Shown: piece after piece, positions 1 to 12,330 of the stretch
Position numbering within the stretch: the stretch's first letter is position 1
Layout: every line of letters begins with the position of its first letter
Origin: Neckera pumila
Lineage: Eukaryota; Streptophyta; Bryopsida; Hypnales; Neckeraceae
Reading direction: 5' to 3'
DNA length: 64,000 bases
Assembly: GCA_963969595.1 (NCBI GenBank)
Contig: OZ018409.1
Span: forward strand, 14,788,975-14,852,974
Position numbers and translations under genes: made by a program
The notes under the pieces: generated by a model
What the model was told of the DNA's origin: nothing
Seen by the model: only the letters and a program-made list of their open reading frames with translations
The model's database searches: none

Positions 1-1186
1 GCTTCAACCTGTAAGTTTCCGCCCACATCCCTTCCGTCCAAAATGACAACCGACCCCTTGGCATCGGCTCGAACTGGTTCGGCGCCCCCAAAACTAACTC
101 ACGAAGAAAATCCTCGCTCCTCACCGTCCAGGGTTTCCGAATGAACCCAATACACCCTAGTTTGGACAGATCTTCCTCTAACTCTAAACGTTCACCGAGA
201 TCAGACGGAATGATCGGGTACAAGAGTTTGACAGAAGGAACCGTCTTCTGCCCCTACGCCGACGTTTCCGCCATTGAACTACAATCCGGTGCAATCGGCA
301 CCCTCCTTTCCTTCTCTCCCTATCCGGCCTAACTCACCACTCTTTCACTCTTCTAAGAGAAAACGCGCTCCAAAACCTGCAAGCACACACCTCCTCGAGC
401 GGAAGAAAGAGGGAGAAGAATGAGAAGATCGTCCGCTTAAGTACCCGTCCAGTGATCGACACCCGTTGGTTCGGTCATTTAATGCGCCGCCTTTTGCAAA
501 CGGATCCGTAGTTTTTGTAGGCCGGACCCCTAGTTTGTAGGTTGTCGGAATCCGAATCTCATTCCGATTTCCAGATTCCGGTAAAAGTCCGTTTCTTACT
601 TCTTTCACAAGTTTTTGTGAGCCGAAACTTCCTGACTAACTAGTTTCTACTAAATGTTCCGGTTCACGGTTCCACTACTACAAAATTTCGAAAATATTTA
701 CGGAATTGATCTTAAACTAATCCGGATTTCTAAATAATGACATTGCGTGCTCCCACACTCCCTCTCCGAATGTGGATGATCCTGCAAAGACAACGATAAT
801 AAGGATGAGGGAAACAAAGAGAAGCCAGTGAGTCAAAAGAATTATTTCGACCGCAACAATGAGTCTTTCGAGGAAACGTGCATGAACTGCCTCCAACCAC
901 AAAGGCGATTTTTCAATGGAAGAGGTTGAGAAAAGCATTGCTGTGAGACTAGTTTCTGTGCATCGTGAGAGCTGATAGGGATCTGTGAAAATTAGCAAAC
1001 AAAAGCAAACACTAAGTGGTATCTTGAGGAGCACATGACTACTTTGGCAGTACCTATAGCTATCTTAAGGGGCGGGGCAAGTGGCGGAGTCGATGTTGCC
1101 ACAGGTTCTAACATCTGGCGCATGTCCCCCTCATGTCTTTCGAGTAGCTTACTGTATTGGCCAAATCCCCAACTGTCGTACCACGC
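1..1186. other. Balanced-composition stretch, no gene recognised
   Basis: Short open stretches exist on both strands, but none shows a recognisable motif or persuasive length. Composition resembles the decayed genes that follow, so it may belong to the same old element. Confidence 0.4.
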
Positions 1187-1862
1187 CTAGTGCACAACGA
1201 CACAGGAAGGCACTACGCATCTTACATTACATCTGAACCATTGAGATGCACACCAAGGGTGATAGACATGGCTGCAAGAGCTGCCTATGACATCCCAAAG
1301 AGGAAAGTCCCCCGAGCAAATGCAGCATTCTAGAGTTGTGGGTAGGAAGGGTCGGCTACTAGTCCCGATCACCACTTTCTCCCTGCTATAATAGGGCAGG
1401 GGTCGCATCAGTGACGTGTCCGTGCCTGCCCGCAAATCCTCTGAATATGCTCGCAGTGCCTGCAGGTGACATTGGTTTCCCTTCAAAGCACTGGACGCTT
1501 CCTGTAAAGAGGTCTTCAAGGTTGCCTTAGTTCCCTCGAATGCAGCCAATTTTTTGACGTTGGCATATAACATTTTGAGGACGGGCCCTATTCTAGCTTG
1601 GTTACTTGCGGCAGCAATGTCAACCTCATTGTTCACAATCTTCCAATCCTCCCCAGCCTCAGTTAACGACGTTTTGAATTGCTTGACGAGCTGGAAACAA
1701 GCCTCCTATTGCACTGCAGCTACTGAGGCCTTAGCCTTTAGACTCCGAATTTGGACCTCTAGTCGCTCAACGTCAACTTCAGCCACTGAAAGAATCTCCG
1801 CGATCTTATCTTTCCTACACAAAGAGAACACGCACGCGCTTAATGAGGAGGGTCTTTACTAG
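1187..1862 (-). pseudogene. Decayed gene fragment: coiled coil plus RING-H2-like zinc motif
   Basis: The 1636-1187 reading frame ends with a cysteine/histidine cluster: CCIC, then CSHVYHPWC 13 residues later, then further cysteines. The spacing C-x2-C-x13-C-x-H-x2-H-x2-C resembles RING-H2, but the last cysteine pair is C-x4-C rather than C-x2-C. Upstream in the same frame (to about 1862) the sequence is heptad-like and rich in Lys/Glu/Leu (VDVERLEVQIRSLKAKA), broken by one TAG near 1709. Same strand as the 4.4-5.4 kb fossil, so they could be parts of one gene split by the AT-rich insert at about 2.1-3.8 kb. That is inference. Confidence 0.45.
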
Positions 1863-2814
1863 CAATGAAGAACGTCATCTAATACAGGCATTGACTGCAC
1901 TGTCACGAAGTTGAATGCTGTGTAGAAGTACAGGCCCAAATACTTTTACACAACAAGTACTTTACACATACTACTGCTACGCATTACAGCAGTACTTTTT
2001 AGTACTGCAAGCAAACCCGGAAGGCAGTCGCCGGAGCTTTTGGCGGTATGCAGTAGTTTATGTCGGATTGCGGTGTCGTGTTGTACATTTGTACATAGTG
2101 TAAAAATGTATATTATATGTTTTATCGAGTAGCTTCAAGGTGACGCCTTCTTGTTGAGGTGCATGACATCTATATAAGAAGACGGATCTGCCTAAGTGCT
2201 TCATCAAATTCCATAAATGGTAGTTGTTTTCTACTTTAGGTTTAGAATGTCGAACTGGAGGGTTTTTTCTGAGTCTCAAGATGAAGAATCTCAACCGGAG
2301 CGTGAGTTTGAATTTTCTCAAATTCCTGCAGATGGAATGATATTTTGATTGGAACTCTAGTTTTTTTACCTCTACTAGACGTGTGTTGAATTTGAGTTCT
2401 TCATTCTATAGTTGGAGTGATTTCTTGCATTAATTTTGTATTTGTAAAGTAGTATGAGGAAATTATTCAAATAGTTTGCCTTCTCGATGAACTTAAATGA
2501 ATTTCCTTCTAAGTTAAAGATAAAGAAATAGTTGTGGGCCAAGTGAGTGCTCAATTATTGTTGTTGTAGCCTTGAAGAGTGAGTTAAGGGCGGACCCCAC
2601 TTGTTTGTGTGGTTAGAATGAAGATAGGGTGAGGAAAAAGGGGACACTATGGATCTTCTCTCTCATTTGTGAGTTTAGAGAGGACCCCGAATGTTTGGAG
2701 GGCTATTGTGTTGGAAGTTTGAAGAGTTTTGAAATGAAATTTGAAGGAGTTGTGTATCATGGTGTGTATTTTTTAAATTGATCTCATTTGCTTGATTTGG
2801 AGTTGTGAATCAAA
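1863..2814. other. Non-coding stretch with AGTACT-rich start
   Basis: 1.92-2.05 kb is dense in GTAC/AGTACT palindromes. From about 2.1 kb composition turns AT-rich and T/G-biased. No coding sequence seen. Confidence 0.4.
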
Positions 2815-3345
2815 AGTTGTGCTAGTTTGAGTGGAGGGGGTTTTGTTGCTTTTGAAACTAAAAGGGAGAGACTTTGATCAGCCATAAAAGACGGACAGGT
2901 TCTTGATTTACAATGAGATTTAGACGAAGTGTAGAAAATTGTGTTAGCTTTTCATAAAGCTATCACTCGTTCCATTTGGAGTTCTTTGGAGTGAGTTGTG
3001 AGTGTGAAAGTGAAGGAGGGTCTGCTGCCCTTTTTTTCTCAAGGCCGAAACTTTGGATGGCCATAGATATTGGACAGAGTTTTAGAATTGTTTGAGATTT
3101 GAAGAAATTGTAGAAAATTGTGTTAGCTATTCATAAAGCTATCACTTGTTCTATTTGGAGTTTGTATGAGTGAGTTGTGAGTGAAGAAGTGAAAGAGGGT
3201 CTACTGCCCTTCTTTCTCATTGCCGAAACTTTGGATGGCCATAGAAGTTGGACAAAGTTTTAGAATTGTTTGAAACTTAGAGGAGAAGTAGGAGTTTGTG
3301 CTAGCTTTCCAAAGAGCTATTACTCATCTCATTTGAAGCTGTGGA
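2815..3345. repeat. Tandem repeat, about 177 bp x 3
   Basis: Three imperfect units are marked by GGCCATAGA-like segments near 2880, 3060 and 3237. Each is followed by a near-palindrome of the type TTAGCTATTCATAAAGCTATC and by GAGTGAGTTGTGAGTG. Non-coding. Such arrays occur in untranslated parts of plant LTR elements, but no element ends are visible. Confidence 0.75.
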
Positions 3346-3422
3346 GCGCTGAAGGCACTCACCCAAAGTTCAGCTTACGAATTGGAGATTGAAGTTGGAG
3401 ATTGGAAAAAGTGTTGAAGACT

Positions 3423-3451
<29 letters not shown>
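3423..3451. repeat. (GT)n microsatellite
   Basis: About 14 uninterrupted TG units just downstream of the 177-bp tandem repeats. Confidence 0.95.
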
Positions 3452-3453
<2 letters not shown>

Positions 3454-4149
3454 CTTGTGGCTTTATAAACTTTGTTGTTGTGGGCGGCTTGGTTTACACC
3501 ATTGCTAGCCTCATTTTGTGTCGTGGGTGACGAAGTGGGGTTAATTGCCCACATGGTCGAGACTTGCTTGTTCTCACGATGAAGCTTGGTTCTTAAAGCT
3601 GGTCACCGAGAAATTGAAAGTTTAGGAGCCCATCATCCGGACGGCATCTCGTGTTATGCTGTCCCGTTTTACCTGTCCGAGGACTGTGGTTTCTTATCAC
3701 CTACTTGACCGAACCCTGACCCGTTTAGAGCCAACCTCAGGATAGGCCAACAAAGAGCAGTTTCAAGGTGAAGTTGAAGATTCAACATTCTAAGTAGAAG
3801 ATTCAAGGTTTGAGGTACAAGATTCGACGTGACCGTTATACACCCTAGTCCTAAACCATTTCAAATTGCAGCCAAAATCTCTGCGATTTCCCGAGGCAAA
3901 CTCTCTCTACACGACAGCGGAGTACTACCTCCGACCATGGAAGAGACTATTGTAGGACGGCAGAACTGAATTTGTACTTCTAGGACTTCAACACAGTACA
4001 TTCATGAGTATGCAAGAGTTCAGGTGTACAGGACATGTAGTTAATAGTACTTCACTACTAGGAAGAGAAAGGCCTAGTATTGTTTTTTCATCCACAAACC
4101 GCATAGGAGAAGTTCGACAAAAGAGAAGCAGTGAGCATGGTGGATGCAA

Positions 4150-4275
4150 CGACAAGTTGTAGTACTTGTACAGAGACCTGACTACAGTGCATGACTACAA
4201 ACGCTTCCGCAATGACAAATTCTATTACTTCCACGTAGAGCTGACTGTAGTGCAGGACTAAGAACGCCACTATGT
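4150..4275. repeat. Tandem duplication, about 65 bp x 2
   Basis: GACAAGTTGTAGTACTTGTA and GACAAATTCTATTACTTCCA begin two units that share GACTACAGTGCATGACTA / GACTGTAGTGCAGGACTA and end AACGC. The apparent hydrophobic - strand reading here is produced by this repeat. Confidence 0.65.
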
Positions 4276-4447
4276 AGCATATAGATAGACCGCAGGACTA
4301 TGGGAAATACTCAGTAGTACCAGCTGAGCTTGAAATTACAGACATCATTATGATCAGACCCAACAAGAGTACCCGTGTCTACTGCGATGGAGTCAAGCAT
4401 GTAGTCGACAAAGAACATTACCTCTGCAGAAGATCATTAGGGTCGTG

Positions 4448-5355
4448 CTAACCACCGAGTCGCAAGAAAGAGCCGGGCTTCATGTCAGCAAATCGTCCTC
4501 TGTCTTTTGAGACACCGCAATATGCATCGTGAACCTTCGACTTCTCAGGTGCAACGTCCGCGTATTCCAAGAGCCCCTCAGCTTCGTACGCAGCATTGAC
4601 GGGGACATCAAGGACCGCTGCTAAGCGCTGCATGCATGCCTAAACCGCCTACAATATGACTTGCGCTACAGCGCATTAGTCTCTGTTGCAAATTCCGCCC
4701 AATTGACGGCCTACTCCTTCACAATCTCTAAGACGAACCCAATGGCAAACTCCTTGGCGACAAGATTCAATGGATGCAGCTTCTGGTAACATATGCAGTA
4801 CAGCTTCTCCACGTCTCTCCGTTGTTCTGTAGTCAACTTATCCAACAAGGAGAACCCATTCCTAGCATGCTCTGGCCCAAACACTTCTTTGATCTCCTCC
4901 AAGGTAATGTTTTTCCCAATCTTGAGCCTGTGGGTATTTTGTCCTTCAGAGTAGAGCCCAAATCTTGAAGCAAACGTTTCAGCCGACAGGGCTGGAGGTG
5001 GCCTCTTATCTGCCGCTATCAAGGATGCCAATTCACGCCGGCAGTCATCCTCCGTGTATTGTTCAACTTTCTTCTTCACCCTACGTGGACGTGGCGGCGG
5101 CAATGTGGTCATGGCAATGTTGTCATCGCTGTCCCCATCTCCTTCCGCACTATCGTGCCCAACAGCGTCACTAACTCCACCACCGAAGGTCCCTGATGAA
5201 GATGTTGCCGTAGCATCCGCGGAAGTGCTTTTCTTCTTCTTTGGGGGGGCAACCTTCTCCTTAGAAGAGGCGGCCCGAACTGTTGCTGGGTGGGAGGGTC
5301 CACTGGCTTTTTTTCTCTTGTCCAGCTTAGGCACCAACTTTGGTGGAGGCGTCAT
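4448..5355 (-). pseudogene. Decayed gene of unknown function with lysine/serine-rich N-terminus
   Basis: A 214-codon open stretch (5355-4711) begins MTPPPKLVPK, followed by a low-complexity Lys/Ser/Ala and acidic (GDGDSDD) region. It ends in a more globular part with LASLIAADKRPPPALS, EEIKEVFGPEHARNGF and VEKLYCICYQKLHPLN. After a TAG the protein-like reading continues (VNWAEFATETNAL), meets another TAG, and then goes on in a shifted frame at 4633-4448 (LAAVLDVPVNAAYEAEGLL). This pattern is typical of a formerly longer coding sequence. I do not recognise the family; it may be transposon-derived. AGTACT-rich repeats flank it. Confidence 0.5.
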
Positions 5356-5365
5356 TGCGGTCTAG

Positions 5366-7359
5366 CCCCTATGTGTACCATCCATCACCGTACTTGTTCT
5401 CTTCGCAATGGGAACCGCATTGACGAAGACGTCGTCAGCACTTGCATCCAATCCTTCTTTACACTATTGCGTGTCCTCTGTGCCTCGTTGCCCTCGGATA
5501 GGAGTTTTCTTCATTTTACCCATACTGAATCCTTTCACCCAAACGAAGTTTTTGTGAAATCCAGGCAACACATCAATTGACTGTCACAGAACCACCACAT
5601 TCCACTGAAAATGACAATGCGAAGTCATCTTCCTATCAAAACCAATTGTGTAGAATTTGTTGGCACATGAAGTCATTGGATGACAAAGAAAGGTTGTGCC
5701 CATGATGTCCGACTTGGCTACAATAACTCCACAGGAAAACATTATTTATAACCGCCAACACCCCTCCCCTGGAACTACTTCTAAGTGCACAGGGCGTTTC
5801 ACGTACAGAAGGACTACAGAATTGTTGTCAGGATAGGACGGCTAGTACTATATTACATACCACAGTACTATTGGCAACCACTTTGTAGTACTCAAGGAAG
5901 TAGGAAGTCCTGCGGCTGTGCTAATGGACTTCCGCATTACTAAAATGCCGGTCATGTCCAGAAGCAGCACATGACCTAGAAGAAGGAAATGCCTGCTGGT
6001 GCAACGGAGAAGCAATAACGGTGTATTAGAAGGGAAAAACCACAGCACGGAGAATGACCACAAGAAAACCTTTTAGAAAACAGCTTCGTGGGTCTAGTAT
6101 TCATAGACAAGAAGATGACCGTATAAAAGGAGCCACAATCAAATTGTCCCGAACAATGCCCGACACCGAGTTCCATGACTGTAAAGGACGATAGTCATTG
6201 TTTTCTTGCACATAGCGAGGTGATGAAGCTGCCCTGGCCGAAATCGAACCCTACAAAGAACCCAGGAGAAAAGGGCACCATACCTGACGAGCGATCACGC
6301 ATTGGTGTTGTTCCGCACCACCAATGATGGAAAACCCTAATGTGACTGCCGGCAGCCCTTCCTCACCTCTTGCCTGTCAAAATCACCGCCCTTCCGACCA
6401 CCCCATCAACGCCGGCGATCCGCACTCCAACGTCTATTTCATTTCCACCGTTCCCTTTGCAAGAAAACAGTCTCCTTCACCCCCGCACCGTGACCCCTAA
6501 TGCGCGAAGCCTGTGACAACGTTCCACCTGAAGTGCGTTCACTGTGGCTAGAAAGGACAACCCTAAACCAGTGGTGAGGCCTCCAACGCACGTTGCAGCA
6601 CTTCTCCAATTCCAGTTCGAAGAACGGCAAGAAAAATTCAATACCCTACAAACGCGTCGAAACCCCACTCTCACGCACTTCAACGACAAAGAAGCGGAAG
6701 AGACGACATAGACACGGATGACTGCATTCACTTCACGGCAGCCTTGACGACCCCATCCATCCAATTTTCGATGGATGAGAAGTGAACGAACACGTACCCG
6801 TCCTACATTCGTCCATGTCAGTACTCCATGTGTCACGATCTACGAAGGACTGGACTTGTGAAAGGAAACGGCCAGACGGCTACATTCATGGCGAGGAACA
6901 GCAGGGCACGACACTTGTCGTCAGTATAGGAGATCTGGTTCTTTACCAACGGCCAGGAAGTCCTGTCTCTCCATCCCGTTAGTACTCGTAGTACTCCGTA
7001 GTACTGACCGGCAGAACCCCAATTTCGACCAAAAAAGCCCAAAACCAGTCGGTGTTTCCTGCAACTACCCATATATGGACAAAGTGTGACAAAGAAGATC
7101 TACACAATCTATACATCATAACCAAAGTGTAATGGAATTCAAGACAACTCAAAAATAAGTTGCCAAAATCAAATAAATAGAGGAAATCAAAGTTAACAAC
7201 AACAAGGTTTACCACTTGTGTTGTGGACCGCGAGAGGGTAGACAGACTTGCGATTACTAGCACTTTCCCAAAGAGCCAAAAATACAAAGCCCCTTGACAA
7301 AGACAAGGACAATGAAGAGCAAAGAGTAGAATGAAGATGTGAGAGAGCACAACTCTTAC
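5366..7359. other. Balanced-composition stretch with weak coding traces
   Basis: A 58-codon + strand frame at 6324-6500 begins MMENPNVTAG. Protein-like readings continue after it only with frame changes (for example PPTHVAALLQFQFEERQEKF near 6575-6635). This suggests a decayed coding sequence of unknown family. AGTACT motifs cluster at 5.84-5.9 and 6.8-7.0 kb. Confidence 0.35.
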
Positions 7360-8300
7360 TTAATCCCTAGAATTCTAAAGTCTTTTTTTCATCAAAAAAC
7401 ACTCAAAACTCGCATTCCTATTGCAAAGTGTTGGAAACTTTAAAAAAAAATTCTTTTTTGCAAATCTAACCATAGGATCTTGCACTAAATCAGTATAAAA
7501 ATGTGTAGAAGAAATTTTAGAAACTTTGACAGACTACATAGATTGTAAGATAATAGCATTTAAAGTGAAGAAACAATTTTTTTGCACCTTTCTTGACTAG
7601 ATTATAAGATTTTGAATCTTCTGAACATAAATCCTTTTTTTGAGGACTTTTGTATTAATATTTTTGTGTTGAAGAATTGAGTTGAGAATCTAGGAAAAAA
7701 ATTCAAGAAGAAAGACTTGATTTTCATTCTTTAAAATATTATTATTTAGAAGTAAAGTTTGAGATTGAAAGAAAATCTTAATTAATAATAGCTCTAAGAT
7801 GGAATTGAAACACTTTAATTCCAATGGTGAGATTGTTCTATAAAGCATATTTAATCTTGTAGAACTATTTTTTTTGAAAATTGTAGAAATTGAGTTCAAA
7901 AATGATTCCAATACCGTATTTTTTCTTGAAGTTTCTATGATAGTCCGCAAAATAAGAAGCTCTTTAACTTTAACATCACAAATCCAAATGGGATGAGTCA
8001 AAGCTTTCTATAAAAATACATTCTATAAAAATATATTCTATGGTAAACAAATTTTAAAATTTTTATTTCCATATTGTGAGGTTTTGTTTTATTGCCAATA
8101 AACTAAAAAAAAGTGTTTTATTGTGGCATTACTTTTCTTCCCCGATCATGATTGAAACAAAAATTATATTCCTATAAAGCTAATGTATTTTTCTATGTAA
8201 AAAAAAATTGGAGAAAAATCATTTCAAAAATTGAGGTTTACATTAACCTACCTGAAATCCCAAGTGTCCAATAAGGGGACTTTGGGACTTTAGGGGTTAA
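7360..8300. mobile_element. TTAA-flanked TIR element, copy 1
   Basis: Non-coding 941-bp element bounded by TTAATCCCTAG on the left and CTTTAGGGGTTAA on the right. The interior shares blocks with the copies at 24.7 and 37.4 kb (for example TCTAACCATAGGATCTTG near 7465-7483). No transposase frame, so non-autonomous. Confidence 0.75.
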
Positions 8301-9169
8301 TCCCTAAAATTATTTGACTTTCAAAGGCTCAAAACTGCTTTAATTTATTTGTCTCAAAAGCAGAGCTAAAGTATTCATCTAAACATATTTATTTCTTAAG
8401 AAATCCAACTATAGGATTCTTTAGTTAATTTATTAGAGTACACCCTCCTAAAATTTAAAAATAAGAAACCTTAATAATTGCAAGATTATGATGCTTGGAT
8501 TTCAAAAAGAAGTATTTTTCAACTCTTTGTAAATGATCAAATTTCATCTTTCAAACTTTTTATACAAAAATGTGGAGATCCTACAATTTAAAGTCTCTAT
8601 AATATGTTGGAAATACATATAAAAATTTCAACCAAAAACTTTTCATATTTAGACTTGAAAATATAATAAGTAGAAATAAGAAGAGAATGATTTAAAATAC
8701 TTAGTTAGGTATAGAATTAAAACATAACAACCACAATGGTTGCAATGTTGTAAGTAATCAATTTCTATCCAATAATTTAATTTTTCCAAAAATACTGAAA
8801 ATTTATCAATTAAAAGACTTAGAAAATTTAATTTAGAATAGGGAATCCGTAACTACACGCAAACAAAAACTCCTCATAGCTTTCATTTCATTAATAAAAA
8901 TGGAAGGATTAAAAGCTTTCAGCATATAAACAAATCTAGAAACCCAGTTATCAATTTTTTTTCTTAAGAAATTATTGTTTTTGAGTTGCCCGGGCTCCAA
9001 AACAAACTACATAGCATACAATAACTTTTTCACAATGTAGTTAAAAGTTGTGAAAATTGTTGTGCCTTAGAGCTACTCTACAATTACATGTTGTGTGAAA
9101 ATTTCAAAAGGAAAAAATAAAAAATTTGTTCTTAGTGAAGTGCCCAAAATTTGGTCTTTTAGGGATTAA
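8297..9169. mobile_element. TTAA-flanked TIR element, copy 2 (abuts copy 1)
   Basis: Starts with the same TTAA that ends copy 1 (TTAATCCCTAAAA) and ends GGTCTTTTAGGGATTAA. The interior (GGCTCAAAACTGCTT, later ATAGGATTCTTTAGTTAA) is closest to the copy at 47 kb. Non-coding. Confidence 0.7.
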
Positions 9170-10075
9170 ATAGTCACAAGGGCCTTTGCTAATGAGACTT
9201 GGGACTTTATGGCCAATACCTTACTACCACCATCCAATAGGCACTAGACATATATCCGCCACCATTATTTAACAATATTGATTGTGGATTGTTGAAAGGT
9301 TTGCAATCACTTTTTATTATTCCATGATAATGAATGATGAAAATTCTTTGGAAAATATCCATTTTTAATTAAAGAATAATTGAAGCAAAAATCCAAAAAA
9401 TAGTAGTGAAGCCTCATGTCAATGAAAAATTTACTAAAAATGTTTATGAGAATGAAATCTTTTTACAATCTTTGCGCAACTTCACCACAAGTGCAAGCAT
9501 TAGAAGTATTATTATTTTCTACCTTTCAATTACAATTGTATGGCCAACTGGCCAAGACTGATGTACTTTCAACAACTTCAAGAGTGGTGTCCAAAAAGGA
9601 TAAAAAAGCCGCTTAGAAGAAAAACGAGGTCCGAAAAGGATCGTGAGTTATACAGAGGTTCCCAACTTCAATTCAGGAACTCCATTCAATTGAAAAATCA
9701 GCTGTAGACATAGGCTGTTAACGTGGCCGGGACACTGCCACATCAGTAAATACTAATTAATTAATTTTTTAATTTTTAATTTTTTTTAAATAAAAATTGT
9801 TTTAATTTAATTTTTTTATAAATTTTATAAGTTTTTAATAAGTTTTTAGGTTTTTAAGTATTCAGACCAGCATTCCGTTATTCTTAGCATAGGAAACAAT
9901 CCTAAAATAGCCCTTTTGTGGCTTCATTTTGCTTTTAATCTAAACTATTAAAAGAAAAAAAATCCTATTTCGCTTTACATATTGGGGCACTGGTTTGGTC
10001 AATGCATTTATTTTCTACATGAATCCGTATTGCATCCATAAGGTATGTGCACCTATAATCATTATTCTCTACTCT
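9170..10075. other. AT-rich non-coding, no gene seen
   Basis: Includes an almost pure A/T run at about 9750-9855. A 66-codon frame at 9416-9616 has no recognisable features. Confidence 0.4.
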
Positions 10076-10233
10076 AAATAGGGGTATTAAGGGGACCCAT
10101 ACTAATTAATCGACATCCCACACTATATAAATATCTACCATAGGTTTTACATCTTGTCTCAAATATGTACAGTTTCTTAAAAAAGGTCCCTTTAATTATT
10201 TGGTCCCCTTAATACCCCTATTCAGTGTAGAAT
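10074..10233. mobile_element. Small TIR element (MITE-like), about 155 bp
   Basis: Ends are near-perfect inverted repeats: AATAGGGGTATTAAGGGG on the left (from 10078) and its complement ending at about 10229, with GGACC next inward on both sides. Non-coding interior. Target duplication not clear. Confidence 0.7.
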
Positions 10234-10259
10234 GTGACACCTGTATTTTGGATCACAAA

Positions 10260-10470
10260 ATAACACCTACATATTGATGATACATGATATATACTACCAA
10301 AACATGAAAGCCTTGAATGGGCTTGTGTCGATTTTGGTACACCTACAGACGTTGATACTTTAACATTTCATGACTTATTCATATAGTGTTAAAATAATGC
10401 ACACTAATGTGCATTGGAATCCTCTTGCACTTGCCAATCAAATCCAAAATCAGTAACTTATGTGTTGTCA
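10260..10470. repeat. Dispersed repeat, related to 48.94-49.09 kb
   Basis: Shares ordered blocks with 48940-49090: AACATGAAAG / AGCATGAAAG, TACACC(T/C)TACAGA, a diverged TTCAT(G/A)A block, AAATAATGCA and GTACATT/GTGCATTGGAATCC. Function unknown. Confidence 0.55.
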
Positions 10471-10794
10471 TAGTAAGTATGTTGAATTTCTATTGTGTCC
10501 ATTGTAGGTGCACTTACTTTATGAGCATATCATAGTAAAAATGAACATTCTTGTATGGATGCACCAAACCTTAACAATGAATAGTAACCATGTGCCTCAA
10601 TGCCACAAGTCCACCTTGAAATCCAAAGGTGATTGTTTGGACAGTGATCGGAAATAAGTCTTTGTACTTCCTATTTGTGCAATTGAAAGAATTATACATA
10701 ATGAAGAATATAATTCCTATTTGTTGTCATGCATAATTATAATAACATTTTTACACAATCTAAATTAAGTATACTAGAGTTCAATTTCAAAAAA

Positions 10795-11108
10795 ACAAAA
10801 CTCCATTTTTGGTGAATTTTTTAAGTCAACTTTTGTGGTTTTATATGAGAATTTATTGAAAGCAATTGGTGATGAATTTCAAATTGAATTTGATTTTGCG
10901 GAGATATGTAGGAAACATCTATATGCAGATCTTCCCATTTCAATTTTTATTTTTAAAAGATTCAAAAGGAAAGATGTGCATTCAGATGTTTTGTACATAT
11001 TTTTGCAATCAAATTCAATTTGAAAATTCATCACCAATTGTTTTCAATAAATTCTCATGTCAAGCTACAAAAATTGACTTTAAAAATTCAACAAAAACAG
11101 AATTTTGA
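10795..11108. repeat. Long imperfect hairpin (snap-back element), about 310 bp
   Basis: Two arms of roughly 85-120 nt pair: for example GAGAATTTATTGAAAGCAAT (from 10848) against its near-complement at about 11030-11055, and the outer AAAACTCCATTTTTGGTGAA against TTCAACAAAAACAGAATTTT. Open frames inside are products of the AT-rich repeat. MITE-like. Confidence 0.75.
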
Positions 11109-12040
11109 TTTTTAGGAATTGAAAATTGGTATATTTGATTGATAATGTGTAAGAATTTAATGACATTATGAATGGCAAAGAGTACAAATTATATTTTGCA
11201 TTAGAACTAATTGTGAAGTGTGTGCAATGAGGGACTAGGAGCCAAAGTTTGAAAAAAACTCAGGAAGAAATTCCTTAAAGCATCCAAACTTGGTTGATGG
11301 AGTTTGGTGCTGTATTTTTTTGGTACTAATTTATTCTTAAATCATCCTTAAAAGACGAGCTGATGATCATGGAAATCACCCCTTTGGTTATCGTGTGAAT
11401 CATTGGCTTAAAAAATTACAAAAATACTCTCTGGATGTCAAACTATTGTAGAAGACCTCTTCTTTTCACAACAAAATTCCAAGGATGAACAACTGCACTT
11501 TTGTCCTACTAGAAGGATTCTTTGTCATCCATTGGACAACAAAAAGGTCCTTGTCGGCATTTAGGGGTTAAATCTTCCTATGACACTCCTTCTACACATA
11601 TGGATTCACTTTATGATTACCTCTATTAGAGTAATTGTAAAGTGCGTGCAATGCAGGACCATGAGCCGAAGTTTGTAGAAAAACACAAGATGAAATTATT
11701 TGAAGCACCAAAACTCAGGTCTGATGGAGTTTGGTGTCATGTTTGTTTTGTACTATTCTTAGTTAAACTTCCTCTTTCAAACACAAGATGAACTTTGCAA
11801 TTAAGGTAGAAGCACCAATAGTCGATCATTTAAGCAATTTCGGAGTAGATCATGTGCAGTAAGAGGTGGTGGAAATTTTTTCCATTTAGAAAGATAGGCA
11901 ATATAGGGACTGCAAAATTTTCAAAATTTTATTCCCAAATTTGAAATTACAATAAATTTTGGGAGCTAAAAAGTGCATTGCACTAATAGCCAATTTCTAG
12001 ACACTTCCAATTCCAATCATTCAAGGAATACTTTCCCATT
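11109..12040. other. AT-rich non-coding, no gene seen
   Basis: Contains two related segments (near 11210-11330 and 11625-11755) sharing AAGTG(T/C)GTGCAATG and GATGGAGTTTGGTG, so an old direct duplication about 420 bp apart. Confidence 0.4.
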
Positions 12041-12045
12041 CACTA

Positions 12046-12330
12046 AGGTAACTACACCTAAAATTGCACGCTTTCTAAAATCATACATTGGATATTCTTG
12101 CCTAAAATGTACTCCCACTATTTATACGACTCTATGATCGCTTTTAAGTACACCTATTTTCAGACTTTGAAAATGTGCAGTTTATTCACACGGTGTCCAA
12201 AAAATGCATTCTAAGAGAATCTAGAATCCCGTTTTGACTACCAATGGGATTCCACAATTTTTTTTCAATATAATAGTGAAAACCATGCTAAATTGCTTAA
12301 CTGTGCGATTAAAGGTGTAGTTACTATACT
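12046..12330. mobile_element. MITE-like element with GTAACTACACCT ends
   Basis: Left end GTAACTACACCTAAAATTG, right end complementary to GTAACTACACCTTTAATCG; about 280 bp, non-coding. The interior (GCCTAAAATGTA, CCTATTTTCAG, AGAGAATCT) is shared with a copy inside the phototropin intron at about 33.15-33.44 kb. Confidence 0.65.

Noticed and set aside
4088..4270. Small hydrophobic membrane protein on the - strand
   Set aside because: Its two similar halves are explained by a 65-bp tandem duplication, and no conserved features support it.
5054..5365. 103-codon + strand frame at 5.1-5.4 kb
   Set aside because: Lies antisense to the longer, lower-complexity but more protein-like - strand frame; its poly-Phe reflects the lysine run opposite.
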